Numbered from the stretch's first letter, positions 44,103 to 53,560 are shown. The stretch is 64,000 bases of DNA from Flavobacterium sp. MedPE-SWcel (GCA_001874325.1 MPCW01000007.1:81673-145672), one strand, 5' to 3'. Notes: generated by a model from the letters alone, not told the origin. A program made the numbers and translations.

Positions 44103-45254
44103 ATGACTATTTTACTAGAAAAATATAATGCCATAAGGCAGCATACCGAGAAAATATGTAGCCTACTAGAAACGGAAGATTATGTACCGCAACCTGCCAC
44201 ATTTGTGAGTCCACCTAAATGGCATTTAGCACATACATCTTGGTTTTTTGAAGAGTTTATACTTACAAAGCATTTACCTAACTATACTGTTTTTAGTGAC
44301 GATTTTTGCTTTCTATTTAATAGTTATTACAACAATGTGGGCGATCGTACTTTTCGGGCTGATAGAGGCGCTATAACACGCCCTGGAGTATCGCAAGTAT
44401 ATGAATACCGAAAACATGTAGATAAATACATGGCACTAGCCTTACAGCTAGATAACAACGAAATAGGTAAACTACTAGAGCTTGGTTTAAACCACGAGCA
44501 ACAACATCAAGAATTATTACTTACCGATATAAAGTATATACTGAGCTGTAACCCTACTTTTCCTGTATATAGTAAAGATGTAAAATGGGAAAGTCAAAAA
44601 AATGAAAGTAATGGTTTTATAACTATACCCGAAGGGGTTTACAGCATAGGGTTTGACGGAGATGGTTTTAGTTTTGATAACGAACATGGCAAGCACAAAA
44701 CTTACCTCCACGAGTTTGAAATTAATAATGCGCTTGTAACTAATGGTGAATACCTTGAGTTTATAGCGGCAGGTGGTTATAACGATTTTAATTACTGGCT
44801 CGACGAGGGCTGGGCATGGGTAAACAGTAATAACATTAATGCGCCCCTATACTGGCATAAAATTAATGACAGATGGCAACATTTTACATTATCGGGTTTA
44901 CAAGAAATTGACCCTGATGCTATAGTAAACCATATTAGCTTTTTTGAAGCATCGGCTTATGCTGAGTGGAAAGGAATGCGACTGGCTACTGAACAGGAAT
45001 GGGAAATTGCATCAAACAAAATGAACTGGGGTAAACGATGGGAATGGACGAATAGTGCTTACCTGCCTTACCCCTATTACAATAAGCCCGATGGTGCCGT
45101 GGGCGAGTATAACGGCAAATTTATGATTAATCAAATGGTACTTCGCGGGGCATCGTGTGCTACAAGCCCACAGCATAGTCGCGCTACGTATCGTAACTTT
45201 TTTCACGCAGAAGAACGTTGGCAATTTAACGGTATTCGCTTAGTAAAAAAATAA
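44103..45254 (+). CDS. egtB: Ergothioneine-type sulfoxide synthase EgtB
   Basis: 383 aa. An N-terminal DinB_2-type domain with iron ligands (KWHLAHTSWFFEEF, about 40-53, and NHEQQHQELLLTDIKY with HxxxHxE, about 129-144) is followed by a formylglycine-generating-enzyme-like domain: IPEGVYSIGFDG, NALVTNGEYLEFIAAGGY, ISFFEASAYAEWKGMRLATE and ATYRNFFHAEERWQFNGIRL near the end. EgtB forms the C-S bond between hercynine and a thiol (gamma-glutamylcysteine or cysteine) using O2 and iron. It overlaps the egtD start by one base (TAATG), so the two are coupled. Confidence 0.9.
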   Translation: MTILLEKYNAIRQHTEKICSLLETEDYVPQPATFVSPPKWHLAHTSWFFEEFILTKHLPNYTVFSDDFCFLFNSYYNNVGDRTFRADRGAITRPGVSQVYEYRKHVDKYMALALQLDNNEIGKLLELGLNHEQQHQELLLTDIKYILSCNPTFPVYSKDVKWESQKNESNGFITIPEGVYSIGFDGDGFSFDNEHGKHKTYLHEFEINNALVTNGEYLEFIAAGGYNDFNYWLDEGWAWVNSNNINAPLYWHKINDRWQHFTLSGLQEIDPDAIVNHISFFEASAYAEWKGMRLATEQEWEIASNKMNWGKRWEWTNSAYLPYPYYNKPDGAVGEYNGKFMINQMVLRGASCATSPQHSRATYRNFFHAEERWQFNGIRLVKK

Positions 45255-46207
45255 TGGAACGAACAACAGCTATAAGTCCTTTTGCAGAAGATGTATTAAA
45301 AGGATTAACGGATAAAAAAAAGCACCTATCATCTAAATATTTTTATGACGATAATGGTAGTCGCATTTTTATGGAAATTATGAAAATGCCAGAGTATTAC
45401 CCTACAGGGTGTGAGTTTGAAATACTCTCGCAACAATCGGGCAACATACTCGAAAAACTACCTTATACAGGAAAGTTTAATATTGTAGAGTTTGGTAGTG
45501 GCGATGGTGTAAAAACTAAACAGTTACTAAGCACTTTTATAGATAAAGGGGCTGATTTTACTTACATACCTATTGATATTTCGCAAGAGGCTATTGATGC
45601 TCTTGAAAAAAATATTACCACAGCTTTACCAGATATTGACATTCAACCCCGCACGGGTGATTACTTTGAAGTACTTGAAAATTTAAATGAGGATAGTACC
45701 CCTAATTTGTTTTTGTTTCTAGGCGGAAACATCGGTAACTATAAGCGTGAGGATGCATTAGGGTTACTAAAAAAGTTTAATGCAGGGATGAAAAAGGGTG
45801 ACATGCTACTTATGGGTATGGACTTAAAAAAGAATCCGCATATTATACAGGTTGCTTATGATGACCCTCATGGTATTACTAAGGCGTTTAACATGAACTT
45901 ACTTAGCAGAATAAACCGTGAGCTAGATGCTGATATTAAACTAGACCAGTTTGATTTTTATAGCAACTATAATCCTGATAATGGCGAAGTAAATAGTTAC
46001 TTGGTAAGCCTTAAGCAACAACAGTTTTATAGCGCTGTACTAGATACTACTTTTTCTTTTGAAAAGGATGAGTTGATATGGACTGAGCTTTCTCAAAAAT
46101 ATAGTTTCGAAAAAATAGACTCTCTTGCTCACGAAACGGGCTTTAGTGTAACCCATAATTTTATGGACTGCAAGCACTATTTTACCGATAGTTTATGGGT
46201 GAAATAA
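45254..46207 (+). CDS. egtD: L-histidine N-alpha-methyltransferase EgtD
   Basis: 317 aa. SAM-dependent methyltransferase with N-terminal KYFYDDNGSRIFMEIMKMPE (about 29-48) and YYPTGCEFEIL, SAM-binding IVEFGSGDGVKTKQLL (about 78-93), YIPIDISQEAID (about 103-114) and FLFLGGNIGNYKREDA (about 152-167). EgtD trimethylates histidine to hercynine, the substrate of EgtB. The pair gives the core of an ergothioneine (or hercynine-sulfoxide) pathway in the cytosol; no C-S lyase (EgtE) is visible beside it. Confidence 0.92.
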   Translation: MERTTAISPFAEDVLKGLTDKKKHLSSKYFYDDNGSRIFMEIMKMPEYYPTGCEFEILSQQSGNILEKLPYTGKFNIVEFGSGDGVKTKQLLSTFIDKGADFTYIPIDISQEAIDALEKNITTALPDIDIQPRTGDYFEVLENLNEDSTPNLFLFLGGNIGNYKREDALGLLKKFNAGMKKGDMLLMGMDLKKNPHIIQVAYDDPHGITKAFNMNLLSRINRELDADIKLDQFDFYSNYNPDNGEVNSYLVSLKQQQFYSAVLDTTFSFEKDELIWTELSQKYSFEKIDSLAHETGFSVTHNFMDCKHYFTDSLWVK

Positions 46208-46247
46208 TAATCTTATACACATATTATTAAATTACAATAATTTTACC

Positions 46248-46325
46248 TATCTTTGTAATCAGGATTGGGGTGTCACCCGGTCGATAAAGTGGCCTATCAT
46301 ATTGTAATGATAGGTCTTTTATTTT
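46248..46325 (+). ncRNA. Candidate small RNA with own promoter and terminator
   Basis: A -7 box TATCTTTG (46248-46255) is followed by about 60 bp that hold a G-rich hairpin (GGGTGTCACCC, 46268-46278), the segment GGTCGATAAAGTGG and a terminator stem GGCCTATCAT/ATGATAGGTC (46291-46316) with a T-rich tail. There is no open frame of note. The 3' part lies against the end of the convergent DUF3800 gene. No known family recognised; -33 element weak. Confidence 0.5.
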
Positions 46326-47055
46326 ATGGGAAAATCTTTAGCCCATGCCTTCTACCATTATTAGAATAAATTTTAGACTCTATTAATTGAAATGCTGGAT
46401 TTACCCTTGTAGAATCTATAACATATCTTGCAATAGGATAAGCCAACAGGTCAGACATCTGCAATCCACTTATATTTTCTCTCTTTGAGAAAAAATGAGG
46501 CTTTGAGCCTATATTTCTAAACCTATTACTTTTAACATAATAAGTTCCGTTACTCCTTATCGTTTCTATATGGGTTGACAACTTATTGTCTTCTTTTTTA
46601 CCCCTCTTTTCAATTCCAATATCTAATGCTTCTACATCACTTTTATCATCTAAACAAAATATTGTCCTTTCCATAATAAACGACAATGCAACTTCATAAA
46701 CATCATCTTTCAGTTTTCCATACTTCTTTATAAATTCTTCTTTCAGTATAGCTCCAACGATTATATTATAATCTATACTTGTCATTATATCATTTAAGTC
46801 ATCATAAAATGCTTTCTTTAAAGCTAAATCAAATAAAATTTGAAATTCATCATTACATTTCCTAATATCTCTTGAATGTAAAATAACATTAGTATTACCA
46901 AAATATTTTATTTTTAATTCATCTATCATTCCTTTCATTCTTTGATACTCTGAATCAGAAATCAACACACCACAAAGAACAAAAACTGGAAATCCTGAGT
47001 CTATATTATTTAATCCATGATCCCCACTTTCATCTAATAGTAATTTATATCTCAT
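46324..47055 (-). CDS. DUF3800 domain protein
   Basis: 243 aa. The start YKLLLDESGDHG carries the diagnostic DESGD motif, followed by FVLCGVLISDSEYQRM (about 26-41), an HSRDIRKCND segment (about 59-68) and the C-terminal GLQMSDLLAYPIARYV (about 198-213). DUF3800 has an RNase H-like fold with conserved Asp residues and is often found in genomic islands and near defence genes; its activity is not established. Here it is a single gene with low G+C between housekeeping genes, and the small-RNA candidate lies tail-to-tail with it. Confidence 0.9.
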   Translation of the reverse strand: MRYKLLLDESGDHGLNNIDSGFPVFVLCGVLISDSEYQRMKGMIDELKIKYFGNTNVILHSRDIRKCNDEFQILFDLALKKAFYDDLNDIMTSIDYNIIVGAILKEEFIKKYGKLKDDVYEVALSFIMERTIFCLDDKSDVEALDIGIEKRGKKEDNKLSTHIETIRSNGTYYVKSNRFRNIGSKPHFFSKRENISGLQMSDLLAYPIARYVIDSTRVNPAFQLIESKIYSNNGRRHGLKIFP

Positions 47056-47097
47056 AGTTAGAATTTAATGTAAAAATATTAAATTTTATTTCAGCAT

Positions 47098-47129
47098 AAA
47101 AAAAGGCTGCTCAATGAGCAGCCTTTTTT
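47098..47129 (-). terminator. Intrinsic terminator of the aldehyde dehydrogenase gene
   Basis: GGCTGCTC-AAT-GAGCAGCC with A7 and T6 flanks (47105-47123 stem), 36 bp past the aldehyde dehydrogenase stop. Confidence 0.9.
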
Positions 47130-47165
47130 GTAAACACTTATATAAGTTAAGATTTAATCTTACTA

Positions 47166-48713
47166 TTAAAGATCAAAGCTAATACCTTGTGCTAATGGTA
47201 AATCAGTACCATAGTTAATTGTATTAGTTTGTCTTCTCATGTATGCTTTCCAAGCGTCAGATCCACTTTCGCGACCTCCACCTGTTTCTTTTTCTCCACC
47301 AAAAGCACCACCAATTTCTGCTCCAGATGTACCAATGTTTACATTAGCAATACCACAGTCAGAACCAGCTTGAGAAAGGAATAATTCCATTTCTCTCATG
47401 CTGTTAGTAAATAATGCAGATGAAAGACCTTGTGGTACATCATTTTGCATTGCAATAGCATCTTCTAGGTTGCTATACTTCATGATATAAAGTACTGGTG
47501 CAAATGTTTCGTGTTGTACTATTTCGAATTTGTTTTCTGCTTCGATGATACATGGCTTAACGTAACAACCACTTTCGTAGCCTTCGCCTTCCATAACACC
47601 ACCTTCTACAATTACTTTACCACCTTCAGCTTTTGCTTTCTCGATAGCGTTTAGGTAATTGCTTACAGAGTCTTTATCGATAAGTGGCCCTACGTGATTG
47701 TTGCTATCTAATGGGTTACCAATTTTAAGCTGAGCGTAAGCCTTTTTAAGTACTTCTACTGTTTTATCGTAAATACTATCGTGTATGATAAGTCTTCTTG
47801 TAGATGTACAACGTTGTCCTGCTGTACCTACTGCACCAAATACAGCTCCTACTAATACCATGTTGATATCAGCTTGGTCAGAAACGATAATAGCATTGTT
47901 ACCACCTAATTCTAGGATAGTGTTACCAAAACGCTCTGCAACTGTTTTAGATACGTGACGTCCTACTCTTGTAGAACCTGTAAATGATACTAATGGGATA
48001 CGCTTATCGTTGTTAAGAAGATCTCCATTTTCTCTACCGTTTATTAGACAACTAACACCTTCTGGCACGTTGTTTCTTTCTAATACACTTTGTATAATGT
48101 TCTGGCAAGCGATACCACATATTGGTGCTTTTTCACTTGGTTTCCAGATACAAACATCACCACATATCCAAGCTAACATAGAGTTCCAACTCCATACTGC
48201 AACTGGGAAGTTAAATGCAGAGATAATACCTACAATACCTACTGGGTGGTACTGCTCGTACATACGGTGCATTGGGCGCTCACTGTGCATAGTAAGTCCG
48301 TAAAGTTGACGAGATAAACCTACTGCGAAATCACAGATGTCGATCATTTCTTGTACTTCACCAAGACCTTCTTGAAGACTCTTACCCATCTCATAAGAAA
48401 CAAGTTGTCCTAGAGGCTCTTTGTACTTACGAAGCTCTTCACCCATTTGGCGAACAATTTCTCCTCTTTTTGGTGCTGGCATAAGTCTCCATTCTTTGAA
48501 TGCTTCGCCTGCTTTCCCCATTGCTACTTCGTAGTCTTCTTTTGTAGAAGATTGTACTTTAGCGATAAGTGTACCGTCTACTGGTGAGTACGATTCTATA
48601 ATCTCTCCGTTAGCAAAAGAGTTGCTACCTGTAGATGTTCCTTTGTTTATTTCCTTTATGCCTAGTTTTGACAGGGCTTCTTGGATACCAAATTGTTCGG
48701 TCATTGTTGCCAT
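47166..48713 (-). CDS. amaB: ALDH7-type aldehyde dehydrogenase (aminoadipate-semialdehyde type)
   Basis: 515 aa, the length of ALDH7/antiquitin proteins. Visible: IISAFNFPVAVWSWNSMLAW (about 168-187) for NAD binding, VSFTGSTRVG (about 246-255), catalytic Glu in LELGGNNAIIV (about 271-281), catalytic Cys in GTAGQRCTSTRRL (about 300-312) and GGAFGGEKETGGGRESGSDA (about 471-490). It probably oxidises 2-aminoadipate 6-semialdehyde in lysine breakdown; a related semialdehyde of the kynurenine route is possible because the 3-hydroxyanthranilate dioxygenase gene lies upstream. A -7 box TATATTTG is at 48748-48755. Confidence 0.9.
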   Translation of the reverse strand: MATMTEQFGIQEALSKLGIKEINKGTSTGSNSFANGEIIESYSPVDGTLIAKVQSSTKEDYEVAMGKAGEAFKEWRLMPAPKRGEIVRQMGEELRKYKEPLGQLVSYEMGKSLQEGLGEVQEMIDICDFAVGLSRQLYGLTMHSERPMHRMYEQYHPVGIVGIISAFNFPVAVWSWNSMLAWICGDVCIWKPSEKAPICGIACQNIIQSVLERNNVPEGVSCLINGRENGDLLNNDKRIPLVSFTGSTRVGRHVSKTVAERFGNTILELGGNNAIIVSDQADINMVLVGAVFGAVGTAGQRCTSTRRLIIHDSIYDKTVEVLKKAYAQLKIGNPLDSNNHVGPLIDKDSVSNYLNAIEKAKAEGGKVIVEGGVMEGEGYESGCYVKPCIIEAENKFEIVQHETFAPVLYIMKYSNLEDAIAMQNDVPQGLSSALFTNSMREMELFLSQAGSDCGIANVNIGTSGAEIGGAFGGEKETGGGRESGSDAWKAYMRRQTNTINYGTDLPLAQGISFDL

Positions 48714-48747
48714 ATTTAACTTTTATGCTGTTTAATGTTATATTTTA

Positions 48748-48755
48748 CAAATATA
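48748..48755 (-). promoter_or_regulatory. -7 box (TATATTTG) of the aldehyde dehydrogenase gene
   Basis: Minus-strand TATATTTG 34 bp before the start codon; -33 element unclear. Confidence 0.5.
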
Positions 48756-48878
48756 GTCCTTTTTTACTTTTTTGATAATTTTAAGCATGCTATCATATTA
48801 ATAAATGTTTATTATGTATCAGTATGTAAAACAAAACCAGTTTTTTATATAAAAACGAGGTATTAGTCTTGTAAATAA

Positions 48879-49412
48879 TTACTTAACAAATCGTTCATCA
48901 CTCTCCATAACAGTACCGCATTTATCGCAGGTGCGCAATGCCTCTGATGTGTAGAAGTGTTGAAAATGTGGTAAGAAATCTTTTTCTATATCATTCAATT
49001 CAAAATATACCTCGTGTAGTTTATGGTTACAGTTTTCGCAATGCCATAATAATCCATCGTTAAAACCTAAACCTGCTCTTTTTCGTTCTACTACTAAACC
49101 TATAGAACCTTCACTACGAAATGGTGAGTGTGGTACTTTTGCAGGGTGCATATACATATCGCCTGCGTGTAACTCCATCTCTTTACGTTCACCTTCATCT
49201 TGCACTATTACTTTTATACTACCTTCTAGTTGATAGAATAATTCTTCGGTTTCGTTATAGTGATAATCTTTACGAGCATTAGGGCCTGCTACTACCATTA
49301 CTATATAATCGTCTGATAACGGATATATGTTTTTATTACCTACGGGTGGTTTTAATAAATGCCGATTATCTTCTATCCATTTAGTAAGGTTAAAGGGTTT
49401 CATGAGAGCCAT
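48879..49412 (-). CDS. nbaC: 3-hydroxyanthranilate 3,4-dioxygenase
   Basis: 177 aa. A cupin with Fe(II) ligands at His51, Glu57 and His95 (YHYNETEELFY, KVPHSPF) and two CxxC pairs (Cys125/128, Cys162/165) in the C-terminal rubredoxin-like metal site. These positions match the well-studied Cupriavidus enzyme as I remember it. It opens the ring of 3-hydroxyanthranilate to 2-amino-3-carboxymuconate semialdehyde in the kynurenine pathway, which leads to quinolinate and NAD or to degradation. Monocistronic or first in a unit with the downstream aldehyde dehydrogenase (165 bp gap with a separate -7 box). Confidence 0.96.
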   Translation of the reverse strand: MALMKPFNLTKWIEDNRHLLKPPVGNKNIYPLSDDYIVMVVAGPNARKDYHYNETEELFYQLEGSIKVIVQDEGERKEMELHAGDMYMHPAKVPHSPFRSEGSIGLVVERKRAGLGFNDGLLWHCENCNHKLHEVYFELNDIEKDFLPHFQHFYTSEALRTCDKCGTVMESDERFVK

Positions 49413-49453
49413 GATTGTATGCTTTAAAATTTTGTACTAAAGGTAGTAAATAA

Positions 49454-49479
49454 AAAAGGTTAGCCGAAGCTAACCTTTT
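49454..49479 (-). terminator. Intrinsic terminator of the secreted phosphoesterase gene
   Basis: GGTTAGC-CGAA-GCTAACC with A and T flanks, past the stop of the gene ending at 49510. Confidence 0.85.
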
Positions 49480-49509
49480 ATTGTATTATGTTATAAAAAC
49501 AATATTGTT

Positions 49510-50598
49510 TTATATCTCTTTAATAAGGTATATGTATACTGGGAAGTGATCGCTATATCCTGGTACTCCATTCCAGTTACGTTTTGGGTATCCTTTAAAA
49601 CGTCCTGAAGTTTTCATTAGATATTTTTTATTAAATACTCCTGCTTTCCAGTAAGAGAAAGATGTGTAATCTTTTCTGATAAGTGGCTCTGATACTATTA
49701 TTTGATCGAAAAGATCCCAAGCATCACGATAAGCTAATGTACCAATACCTTTTTCAGACATTTTTTCCATAGGGTTGTATAGCCCTTTCTCGTCTACTTT
49801 TGCTTTTTTAGCTTTTGCTTTAAGCACTTTTTTCACACTCTTATTATAAGGACCATCGTTAAGGTCACCCATAGTAATAATTTTAGCATCAGGATTTACA
49901 GTATATAAAGAGTCGATAATTTTTTTGTTTAATGCTGCTGCTGCTTCTCTAAATGGGCTACTTCTTTTTTGTCCTCCTGAACGCGATGGCCAGTGATTTA
50001 CTATAAAAGTTACCTCTTCACCATCTAAAAGACCTGTAACTACTAACTGGTCACGTGTAAAAATTCTTCCTGTGTCATCAGCTTCCATTTTATCATCAGT
50101 AGCCTCTTCCTTTTTAACTTTTCCTTTTGCACTGTTCTTATATATAATAAGTGGTACATTTTTGTAGCTAGTAGGTATAAAGTGTTTCTTTTGATAAAGA
50201 AGCCCCACATCAATACCCCTTTTATCAGGAGAATCGAAGTGTACAATTCCGTAACCTTTACCAGCAAGTAATGGTTGCTTTATAAGGTCTTCTAGTACTC
50301 CTTTATTTTCTACCTCTGCTACACCTAATATAGTAGGTGCATTAGGGTTTTGAGCGGTACCAATTTCTGAAATTACTTTAGATAAATTTTGTAACTTTTT
50401 TTGATATTTCTCTGGAGTCCAATTTTGCCCTCCAGACGGTAACCACTCCTCATCATTAATCTTCGTGTCATCTGTCGTATCAAAAAGATTCTCAACGTTA
50501 TAAAACGCAACAGTGTGCACTTTATATTTTTTTTCCTGCGCTGTAACAGTGAAAATAGAGAATAATACTACTAATAGGGCAATTGATTTTCTAATCAT
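49510..50598 (-). CDS. Secreted endonuclease/exonuclease/phosphatase-fold enzyme
   Basis: 362 aa. Signal peptide MIRKSIALLVVLFSIFTVTAQ, then an EEP fold with FYNVENLFDTTDD (about 32-44), LGVAEVENKG with metal-binding Glu (about 90-99), VNHWPSRSGGQ (about 200-210, catalytic His), MGDLNDGPYN (about 244-253) and YSDHFPVYIYL (about 346-356). It would cut phosphodiesters such as nucleic acids or phospholipid head groups outside the cytoplasm. Divergent from the TonB-dependent receptor gene with which it likely cooperates. Confidence 0.9.
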   Translation of the reverse strand: MIRKSIALLVVLFSIFTVTAQEKKYKVHTVAFYNVENLFDTTDDTKINDEEWLPSGGQNWTPEKYQKKLQNLSKVISEIGTAQNPNAPTILGVAEVENKGVLEDLIKQPLLAGKGYGIVHFDSPDKRGIDVGLLYQKKHFIPTSYKNVPLIIYKNSAKGKVKKEEATDDKMEADDTGRIFTRDQLVVTGLLDGEEVTFIVNHWPSRSGGQKRSSPFREAAAALNKKIIDSLYTVNPDAKIITMGDLNDGPYNKSVKKVLKAKAKKAKVDEKGLYNPMEKMSEKGIGTLAYRDAWDLFDQIIVSEPLIRKDYTSFSYWKAGVFNKKYLMKTSGRFKGYPKRNWNGVPGYSDHFPVYIYLIKEI

Positions 50599-50675
50599 TA
50601 TATAACAAATATTAAGTTAATGTCAAATTTTATAACAAAACGGAGGCCAAAAGTAGTTATTATTTTTAAATGGTG

Positions 50676-50683
50676 TACATTTG
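50676..50683 (+). promoter_or_regulatory. -7 box (TACATTTG) of the TonB receptor-DUF5689 unit
   Basis: TACATTTG lies 54 bp before the receptor ATG at 50738; it matches TAnnTTTG. Upstream -33 sequence is A/T-rich without a clear TTG. Confidence 0.55.
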
Positions 50684-50737
50684 CGGCCGTTAAGAAATTT
50701 TAAACTTAACAAAATCGGAAATAATTTAACTTTATCT

Positions 50738-53542
50738 ATGAAAAAACTAGTATTCAGCCTTTTAATGGTTTTGCAGGTTATGTTTGCATGGTCGCAACAA
50801 ACTGCTTCTATTAAAGGTAAAGTAGTCGATTCTAAATCGCAGCCACTACAAAATGTTGTGGCAACATTGCAAGGCAAAAATCAAACAGCCCTAACAAATG
50901 CAGAAGGTGTATTTGTTTTTGAAGGCCTTACTGAGGGTAATGTCTCATTAACTGTGTCTAGCACAGGACTCCTTACTCAAGCTTTTACTCTTGAGTTAAC
51001 TGAAGGACAAGAACTTGATCTTGGTGTAATTACACTTCAAGAAGATCTAGTATCAGAAGAACAATTAAGCCTTATTGCTCTTACAGAGAATGATTTAGGT
51101 GATGACAATGGAGGATCTGAGAGTACTGCTGGTTTACTACAGGCTTCTAGAGATATATTTATGCAGGCTGCTGCTTTTAACTTCGGTCAAGCGAGGTTTA
51201 GAGTTAGAGGTCTTGATAACGAATATGGTAGAACGATGATTAACGGTATACCAATGAATAAGTTATATGACGGAAGACCACAGTGGAATAACTGGGGTGG
51301 TCTTAACGACGCTACTAGAAATCAAGAGTTTACTATAGGTTCTGATGCTTCTGATTATACTTTTGGTGGTATTCTTGGAACGCAAGAAATAAACACAAGA
51401 GCTTCTATATATAGACCTGGTACTAGAATATCTTTATCTGGTGCTAATACTAACTATAGCTGGAGAACAATGGCTACTCATGCATCTGGTATGAGTGCTG
51501 ATGGATGGGCTTATGTAATTTCAGGGTCTAAAAGATGGGCTAAAGAAGGTCACTTTGAAGGTACTGATTATGATGCAAATGGTTTATTTGTAAGTCTTGA
51601 AAAGAAAATTAACGACAAACATAGTCTTAACTTTACTGGGGTATACACTAAAAACAATCGTGGTAAAAGCTCTCCTAATACTCAAGAGGTTGCAGACCTT
51701 GCTGGTGAGAAATATAACTCTTACTGGGGTTGGCAAAATGGTAAAAAGAGAAACTCTCGTGATAAAGACTTAGAAGAGCCTATTTTTATGCTTAGCCACT
51801 ATTGGCAAATAAGCGAAAACAGTAGGTTAACTACGAACTTAGCATACCAATTTGGTAAAATAGGCAATAGTAGATTAGATTTTAACGGTACTAGTAACCC
51901 TGATCCTACTTACTACAGAAACTTACCAAGTTTCTATACTACACAACATGATCGTGATACTGGTGAGTACCTTGGTGATAATGCTGAGAATACTCAATTT
52001 GCTCAACTAGCTAGAGAACAATTCCTTTCTAACAAACAAATAGACTGGGATAGATTATATGAAGGTAACTTAAACAGTGTTACTGGAGAAAGTCTTGCTG
52101 TATTATATGAAGATAGAACAGATGATAAGTTATTCACTGCTAACTCTATCTTAAATGCACAATTAACAGATAACATTCGTCTTGATGCAGGTGTTACTTA
52201 TAGAAAATTAAAGTCGCACAACTACCAAAATCTTTTAGATCTTTTAGGTGGTCAGTACTACAGAGATATTGATCCTTTCCTTAGTGGTGACGCTAGACAA
52301 AGTGACCTTAACAATCCTAACAGAAATGTAGGTGTAGATGATGAATTTGGTTACAACTACAATATTCTTGCTGATGTTATAGATGGATTTACTCAATTTA
52401 AATTCAACTATAATGAGTTTGATTTTTATATTTCTCAAAACTTCTCAAGATCTCAATATCAAAGAGAAGGTTTATACAGAAATGGTAACTATGCTGACAA
52501 TTCTTATGGTAAGAGCGAAAAGAAAACTTTTAACAACTACGGTTTTAAAGGTGGAGCTACTTACAAAATTACAGGTCGTCACATCTTAGATGTTAATGCT
52601 TTATATCAAACAAAAGCACCTTCAATAAGAAACTCTTTCCCTAACGCAAGGTTAAACAACAACTTTGTACAAGACTTAGAGAGTGAGAAAATATTTGGTG
52701 GAGATATTAGCTATATTATAAGAGCTCCTAAACTTAAGGCTCGTGTAACTGCATACTACTCTAAAATATCTGACGCTACAGAGATAGGGTTCTACTTCAC
52801 TGAAGGTCTTGGTATACTTACTGCTGATGGTCAAGAGATATCAGATAATGGTAATGCTTTTGTATCTGAAACTGTAACTGGGCTTACAAAACTTAATATG
52901 GGTGGAGAACTTGGTATAGAATATCAAGTAACATCTACTATTAAGGCTACTGCTGTTGCTGCTTATGGGCAGTATACTTACGACAGTAACCCTAACGTAA
53001 AACTTAATGTTGATAACATTAGATCTACTGTAGATTTTGGAGAATCAACAATGAAAGATTACAGACAACCAGGTATGCCACAACAGGCTTACTCTTTTGG
53101 TCTTGAATACAGAGATCCTCACTACTGGTGGGTTAGAGGTACTGTTAATTACTTAACAGATAATTATCTTGATGTTTCTCCGTTACTAAGAACAGATAAC
53201 TTTTACATAAACCCGAATGATCCTGATCGTCTTCCATTCCCAGAGGCTACTGAAGAAGGCGCTAGACAATTCTTAAAACAAGAAAAATTAGATCCTGCTA
53301 CACTTATTAACCTTACAGGTGGTAAGTCATGGAGAATAAGCTACGGTAAAACAATTGGTTTCTTTGTAAGTGTAAACAACGTGTTTGACTTTAGCTATAA
53401 AACAGGAGGTTTTGAACAGGCTAGAAATGCTAACTACAGAGAATTATCTCAAGATTTAGCTGGACCTACTCGTTCTTTCGGACCTAAATACTTCTATGGT
53501 TTCGGTAGAAACTATTTCGTAAATTTATACTTCAATTTCTAA
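50738..53542 (+). CDS. TonB-dependent receptor with carboxypeptidase-regulatory N-terminal domain
   Basis: 934 aa from ATG at 50738. Signal peptide (MKKLVFSLLMVLQVMFAWSQ), a CarboxypepD_reg-like domain (about 21-105: ASIKGKVVDSKSQPLQNVVA), plug domain with FRVRGLDNEYGRTMINGIPM (about 152-171), and a 22-strand barrel ending in NYFVNLYFNF with the terminal Phe of outer-membrane proteins. It imports a ligand across the outer membrane powered by TonB-ExbBD. Eighteen bases before the DUF5689 lipoprotein gene. The substrate is not readable; the neighbouring phosphoesterase suggests a phosphate-bearing compound. Confidence 0.94.
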   Translation: MKKLVFSLLMVLQVMFAWSQQTASIKGKVVDSKSQPLQNVVATLQGKNQTALTNAEGVFVFEGLTEGNVSLTVSSTGLLTQAFTLELTEGQELDLGVITLQEDLVSEEQLSLIALTENDLGDDNGGSESTAGLLQASRDIFMQAAAFNFGQARFRVRGLDNEYGRTMINGIPMNKLYDGRPQWNNWGGLNDATRNQEFTIGSDASDYTFGGILGTQEINTRASIYRPGTRISLSGANTNYSWRTMATHASGMSADGWAYVISGSKRWAKEGHFEGTDYDANGLFVSLEKKINDKHSLNFTGVYTKNNRGKSSPNTQEVADLAGEKYNSYWGWQNGKKRNSRDKDLEEPIFMLSHYWQISENSRLTTNLAYQFGKIGNSRLDFNGTSNPDPTYYRNLPSFYTTQHDRDTGEYLGDNAENTQFAQLAREQFLSNKQIDWDRLYEGNLNSVTGESLAVLYEDRTDDKLFTANSILNAQLTDNIRLDAGVTYRKLKSHNYQNLLDLLGGQYYRDIDPFLSGDARQSDLNNPNRNVGVDDEFGYNYNILADVIDGFTQFKFNYNEFDFYISQNFSRSQYQREGLYRNGNYADNSYGKSEKKTFNNYGFKGGATYKITGRHILDVNALYQTKAPSIRNSFPNARLNNNFVQDLESEKIFGGDISYIIRAPKLKARVTAYYSKISDATEIGFYFTEGLGILTADGQEISDNGNAFVSETVTGLTKLNMGGELGIEYQVTSTIKATAVAAYGQYTYDSNPNVKLNVDNIRSTVDFGESTMKDYRQPGMPQQAYSFGLEYRDPHYWWVRGTVNYLTDNYLDVSPLLRTDNFYINPNDPDRLPFPEATEEGARQFLKQEKLDPATLINLTGGKSWRISYGKTIGFFVSVNNVFDFSYKTGGFEQARNANYRELSQDLAGPTRSFGPKYFYGFGRNYFVNLYFNF

Positions 53543-53560
53543 ATCAAAAAAAAAGAGAAT

